Notes under the pieces: generated by a model
What the model saw: only the letters and a program-made list of their open reading frames with translations
Database searches by the model: none
Told to the model about the DNA's origin: nothing
From: Anticarsia gemmatalis
Lineage: Eukaryota; Arthropoda; Insecta; Lepidoptera; Erebidae
Assembly: GCF_050436995.1 (NCBI RefSeq)
Contig: NC_134770.1
Span: 4,598,501-4,662,500 of the forward strand
DNA: 64,000 nt
Direction: 5' to 3'
Shown: piece by piece, positions 59,080 to 64,000 of the stretch
Numbering within the stretch: position 1 is the first letter of the stretch
Layout of the letters: each line of letters begins with the position of its first letter
Program-made: the position numbers and the translations under genes

Positions 59080-60334
59080 TTTTGATTTTTATTTTAAACA
59101 AACAACATTAATATGAATACTATAAAAATTCTCCAACACTTAAGTTATATGATCGAAAACTACTCAGTTTTTAACGTGCAGACTGTAACTTAAAATCAGT
59201 CCAAAGCGTTTTATTTGTCGATAATTAATAAAAATAATCTTTGGACAACTCATACACGGTCATCTGATCTCAAAATTAAGCACACCTACCATCGAAATTT
59301 CTCTACATTTCCAATAACACAAAACAGCTTAAGTAAATCCCACTCTCAAAACTAACGAGACAATAATTCCATACAAACACCTTTATAACTAGTAAATAAA
59401 GGTATACCCGGAAGCCCTATGAGGTCCCGGTTCAATAGATTAATTCCTTGTCAGACCCCTCGCAAGATTAAGTAGAAAAACTTCGGGGTTAAGTTACTCG
59501 GTGCGAGGGTTAAATGCTTTGGAACTTCGCTTGTGTAAATTTTAGGGTTCGTTAGGTTTGTAATGATATGGTTATTATTTTGTAGGTAAATGAGGTATAG
59601 TTTGATATCCATGATACTTGAAAGCTTTTCGATATCATCACTGTGGAAATCAGTTTTGCAAAGGTCTTTCGGTAAGTGGGTGAAGATTATTTTAGTTGTG
59701 CGTGTGCATGTTTTGGTGTCTAAAACTCATCCTGGTTACTGCTAAGTAACAAATTTTATGTCATACACATGGCAAGGACTTTAGGAGGGTTTAGAACCTT
59801 GTATGTTTACAGCTAAAGATGACTATTTCATTAATTACTATTTCATTGTTAGATTTTATGCACAAAGTATGTAGGGCAGATATACCTTGAGCATAAAATC
59901 TTACTGATTTCTCTATAACCATTGGTGATGGTCAGTATGATCTGTAAATGAATTTTATCCGGGTAAAATATATCTTTACTTGTTATATGTCCCTATTGTA
60001 GGTAATACTGGGCACAACGTATTGTCCCTAAGAGACACATTATAAAGGTATTAAATTAAAAACTCCTATAAATCTCTAGCTCATTAGAATCACATTCACG
60101 TAGTAATAATTAGCACCTGCGCAGTAAACTGTACCACTAGATTTATCGTCCCAGAGCGATTTCGTAGCGTTCGTAGCGCTCGTAGCGTTCGTAGCGTTGC
60201 ACTCGTAGCGATGCAACCCCGCCGATTTATGCCGACGTAGGCAATGTGCATATTGGGGTACTAATAAGCTGAGTTTACGCGTGTTACAAAGGCCTATGTT
60301 CTACATTGAATGAGAATTTGCTTGTGATGACAGC
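59080..60334. other. Noncoding stretch with a short repeat run
   Basis: At 59455-59510 the sequence has a cctcgca/tgcgagg inverted pair around 'cttcggggttaagtt'. At 60163-60212 lies a cgtagcg-type run (separate entry). No gene was seen. Confidence 0.4.
60163..60212. repeat. Short tandem run of 9-base cgtagcgtt units
   Basis: Units start at 60163, 60172, 60181 and 60190, then a 5-base shift and a last unit at 60204. One unit reads cgtagcgct. Confidence 0.8.
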
Positions 60335-60575
60335 AAAATTTTTTTTTTATTTTTTTTTATTTTTATTTTTAAAAAGACAACTCCCGCACTAAAAATTGCT
60401 CTTGTGTCGCGGGGACTTTTACAAACATACAAACAACGGACACAAAGCACAACCAGACCCGAAACAATTATTTGTGGATCGCACAAATAATTGCTCCGTG
60501 TGGGAATCGAACCCACGACCTCCCGATGCAGTGGTATCGGCGTGGTGATCTAAACCACTGCGCCACGGAGGCAGT
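60335..60575 (-). mobile_element. tRNA-SINE family A, full length
   Basis: On the minus strand the head reads gcctccgtggcgcagtggtt (A-box) and later gtgggttcgattcccacacg (B-box). The body runs through the caaataattgtttcgggtct segment to agtgcgggagttgtcttttt and ends in an A-rich tail (T/A run at 60338-60378 on the plus strand). It is the best copy of the family here. The cloverleaf does not close as in a tRNA gene, and the body shows it is a SINE. Confidence 0.85.
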
Positions 60576-62047
60576 CAAAAAAATTTTGAGATTTCAATTC
60601 GATTATATTGAGATGAAAATCGTCTATTGGTGATAAATATATTAGCCATTGCTCAACTGATTAAGATAACATTATTGTTAGCTTTAGTTAATAATGCTAT
60701 TTTAAGGTTATGCTATAATTCCACACAACACCCTGCGATGATCTTGGACATTTTTTTGTGTGATCATCAACCTATCTCATTACGCAAAATATTTCATGTT
60801 AGTCTTCAAATCATGGAAGTTTCTAGTATTTTGAATCTATTGGAAAGTTTGGTATATAGCTGAAGATATATCGATAATTTCAGATTTGTTTTTTTAAATA
60901 TGAATAAAACTTTGGTTTTGAATATTGTACAAGGTAGATTAATGCAGTTTTTTACAAAAAATATATATTCTTTGATTAGTAGAAATTAGTAATTAATTGT
61001 ACTTATTAATTACACGCAGTATTGCTTTATGAACGTGCCTTAACAATTAGTACGGCGTATGTACACAAGATACGGAAGTTCACCTGTGCAACTAATTAAA
61101 CTGACACCCTACACTCCTTAACTGCATTATAATATCTAATGCACTACAATATAATGCTCTCACTATATTTATTAATTACTTTGTAAGCTATTTACAAAAG
61201 TTACAAAAATTAAAGAGTGAAAGAAAAGTGAGAAAATTATCACTTTTTGAAGTTTTGTTTTGTATTACTTACCAACACTGTCTTTATCTGCCAGTTTTGA
61301 ACATAACAACTGCAAAGAAAGTACCTTCAAGTAATTTATGGTTGTAGTAAATTGGTTAATTAATACTAAAACACACCAGTAAAATATGACTCTATCGAAT
61401 ATTTTGTACGAATTTAACGAAATATAGGCTATTTGGAATTTTAATTATATTCAAAATGCTCAACATGAGTCATTCTTTTGCCTTCTTTTGAGTCCAACTG
61501 CTGGGCAAAGGCTAAATATTATAAACAGCAGAAATAAGAGAACACTACCATGTATCTACATTATTTCCGAACGACCAATTGCGATAACACAGGTCTCCGC
61601 TAAGATCTTATATTTTTATAATTAACAAATCTATATTTTTAACTATTTCCTAGAAATCAATTGCTTTTAATTCCGAGAAGTCTTTAATGAGGACAACAGT
61701 TTCAAAAGTATTCTGCCACTGAATAATCTTCTTAGTTTCCTCGATAATTATAAATAACTTTCAAGTATCGTTTGTTTACGAAGTCGTTTAGATAAACAAG
61801 GCCCTTGAACTCAAACTAATGATCGTTATTTAGTCAGTTCGATTTCCGCATCACAAATTAAGGCTTCTATTTTCGTTCATTATCAATGTACTTATTTTTT
61901 GTCAAAGAAAAAGTTAGACACATTTTTTGTCGAAGTTCATATCATTAGTATATTATTTTCTCTTTGTTATGTTGGAGTCTATTATAATTTTAAAATAGTA
62001 ACTAAGGCCAACTTACTACTACTTAACAAACAAAACTACTTACTTAA
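60576..62047. other. AT-rich noncoding stretch
   Basis: A scrap of SINE family B (ccaactgctgggcaaaggct) lies at about 61495-61515. Otherwise nothing was seen. Confidence 0.45.
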
Positions 62048-62117
62048 CAAACTTATTGCGCAATATTATTTCACGTTTATAGGTATAAACGTGAAATAAT
62101 ATTGCGCAATAAGTTTG
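62048..62117. repeat. Perfect 33-bp inverted repeat with a 4-base loop
   Basis: Arms at 62048-62080 and 62085-62117 are exact reverse complements; the loop is aggt. The arm contains ttgcgcaa, itself a palindrome. No transposon ends or target duplication surround it. Confidence 0.95.
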
Positions 62118-63517
62118 CTTGAGGAAGACACCTTGAATGTATACTGTCAAGAATGATGGGGGATATTTTTACATTATGCTTTTTTCAAGGTTTCCTTAAC
62201 TGTCAATAATATTGCTATTGCAATAAGTATATGGTGTTTTATAAATAGTCAGTACAACTTAACAGATGTAGCAAAGATTTGGTCTATATAGTCTTTGGTT
62301 CCCATAAGCAGCGACTAAATAAATGTTTACAGAACAAAATATTGGCACATTAGGGAGTAAATAACATGTAATTACTTCAAATTACCTAACGACTACATTG
62401 ACTTCAAAGAACCAATCTAAAAATTTCCGAAAGAAAACTTCAATAACACTTTTCTTTAGAATTTTCATTTGCTCATACGTTTTTCAGTATCAAAACATGT
62501 TTCTTTTGAAACTAGTTCAAAAAGCGCGTTCCACTACCAATTAATATAGCACTCGAAGCTAACAGCGTATTTGTCGCAGCGAAGCCTTATAAAATGCAAT
62601 ACAACCTACATGCACTGATGTACGAAAGGACACGGTATGTTCAATATTTTTTTATGAATGATTTTAATTTCGGGTAGTTCCTACTAGTTTCACTAGTAGT
62701 GTATTTTATGAAGGCATGAACTGGTTATAAACCATATTATTATATATGTAGAATCTAATCATCGCTGAAATTAATCAGTTTTAGACTTTATTTGTACAAT
62801 ATGTGCTGAATTCGGCTTGCGACCATGGTAAATGCAATGAGCCGAAACATAACGCCAAGATAAATCTAGGTAAATCATCATGATTAAAATATCATCATCA
62901 CTATGCATACAATCTAATTGAATAAATAACCTCAGTTTGACACATTATTCAATTGATTTTTCTGTTATTTCGATTTACTTATCAACCTAACCTTCAGCAA
63001 TTTTGGTAGAAACTTTTCCCTGAACTTATGTTTGCGAACAGGTAACATCGATTTAAAAAGATTACCTATACTTTATAATCAATATGTATATTTTCCTAAA
63101 CCATCTAGGAACCCTTTTCATAAAAAATGGAATACAATATAAGTCACGGTCAAGTTTAAGTAACATACCTAAATAACAAATCAAATTAAACACAAATAGT
63201 AACACAAATAATAATTTATTATACTGCACAATTATATAACAATAACATACATAATAATATATATCTACGAGCCTCAATCAAATAATTTATGTACCAGTTA
63301 GATCATAACTTGCAATCAACACCACCATTCGGGTTTCCGTAGTATGCCACAGTTCTAATCCATCGTGAACTGTAAATTATGTTATTGATATAGATTTATT
63401 ACATACAACTATGTTCCTACCTTCACAAACATGTGTCATAATAAGTATAAGCCGTAACCAATTAATTGCAAAACTATTGAAATTCATACTGAATATTTAT
63501 TATTTTAAGTTTTTTTA
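62118..63517. other. AT-rich noncoding stretch
   Basis: A small 8-base hairpin (ctactagt/actagtag) lies at 62681-62699. No gene was seen; the frame at 63062-63277 minus is AT-driven. Confidence 0.45.
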
Positions 63518-63735
63518 CTTTTAAAAAGACAACTCCTGCACTAAGAACTGTTCTTGTTTCGCGGAGATTCATTCATTACAAACATACAAACAACGGACAC
63601 AAAGTACAACCAGTCATGAAACAACTATCTGTGATTCACACAAATATTTCTTTCGTATGGGAATGAGACCACAACTTCCCGATGTCCTGGTACTGGCGTG
63701 GCAACCACCCTAACCATTGTGCCACGGAGACTGAC
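63518..63735 (-). repeat. tRNA-SINE family A, diverged copy
   Basis: It has the layout of the 60335 copy, with the head end 'accattgtgccacggag' on the plus strand and the 3' end aaaaagacaactcctgcact. The B-box is damaged (gaatgagaccac). Confidence 0.75.
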
Positions 63736-63760
63736 AAATGATGATAAGAATTATACATGA

Positions 63761-64000
63761 CTAGCTGACCCGCGCAACTTCGCTTGCGTCACATAAGAGA
63801 ATTATAATTTTCCCCGTTTTTGTAACATTTTTCACTGGTACTCTGCTCCTATTGGTCGTAGCGTGATGATATATAGCCTATAGCCTTCCTCGATAAATGG
63901 GCTATCTAACACTGAAAGAATTTTTCAAATCGGACCAGTAGTTCCCGAGATTAGCGCGTTCAAACAAACAAACAAACAAACAAACTCTTCAGCTTTATAA
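63761..64000 (+). repeat. Family F repeat, cut by the window end
   Basis: It runs from ctagctgacccgcgcaactt through 'ggaccagtagttcccgag' and a (caaa)n run to 'cttcagctttataa', where the window stops. Only the last bases are missing. Confidence 0.85.

Noticed and set aside
60490..60575. tRNA gene on the minus strand
   Set aside because: The A and B boxes are good, but the stems do not close properly and the sequence continues into a SINE body with an A-rich tail; other copies share the same structure.
62048..62117. Transcription terminator or transposon inverted ends
   Set aside because: It has no T-run, no target duplication and only a 4-base interior; this is a eukaryotic noncoding region with no gene ending nearby.

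Overview
The window looks like AT-rich, repeat-rich nuclear DNA of a moth or butterfly (Lepidoptera; the tRNA-derived SINE set points loosely to the noctuid side). I infer this from the repeat families, not from any protein-coding host gene. They include an abundant repeat starting with the segment 'gacccgcgcaacttcgc' and ending in a (caaa)n run plus 'ttataatattagtatagat', a Lep1-like repeat ending 'agtaggat', three tRNA-headed SINE families, 5S-rRNA-derived SINEs and short MITEs. No host gene with a convincing open exon was found. Apart from the retrotransposon reverse transcriptase at 48.5-49.7 kb, the open frames are short and scattered, or lie inside repeats.

Layout. 1-28.6 kb is AT-rich noncoding sequence with scattered SINEs and MITEs, including a 5S-derived SINE with target duplications at 10.3 kb. 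At 28.6 kb there is a perfect 28-bp hairpin. At 29.0-29.3 kb lies a GC-raised block whose minus strand ends in a consensus splice donor, a possible untranslated first exon. 30.8-32.1 kb is a cut-and-paste DNA transposon with inverted ends, a TATT duplication, about ten TACTGCA motifs and a broken ORF. 32.1-34.5 kb is a cluster of SINEs. 36.5-39.6 kb is a complete but defective Ty3/Gypsy-type LTR element on the minus strand. Its two 341-bp LTRs read as identical, its gag, protease and RT are broken, and a two-period minisatellite sits where most of pol should be.

40-48 kb holds further SINEs, a zinc-finger relic of a retroelement, a young tRNA-SINE with a 15-bp target duplication and nested insertions. 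48.1-49.8 kb is a 5'-truncated non-LTR retrotransposon on the minus strand with a long intact RT frame. 50-58 kb is AT-rich with a nested repeat at 52 kb and a third perfect hairpin at 53.5 kb. At 58.96 kb there is a single, apparently intact 5S rRNA gene. The end of the window has two tRNA-SINEs, a 33-bp perfect hairpin at 62.05 kb and a repeat cut by the window edge.

There is no operon or multi-gene system to describe. The main biology is mobile-element history: a defective LTR element apparently mobilised in trans, 5S sequence present both as a gene and as a SINE head, nested retroposons, and three near-perfect fold-back palindromes with 4-5 base loops. No database search was possible, so family names are from pattern recognition and should be read as such.
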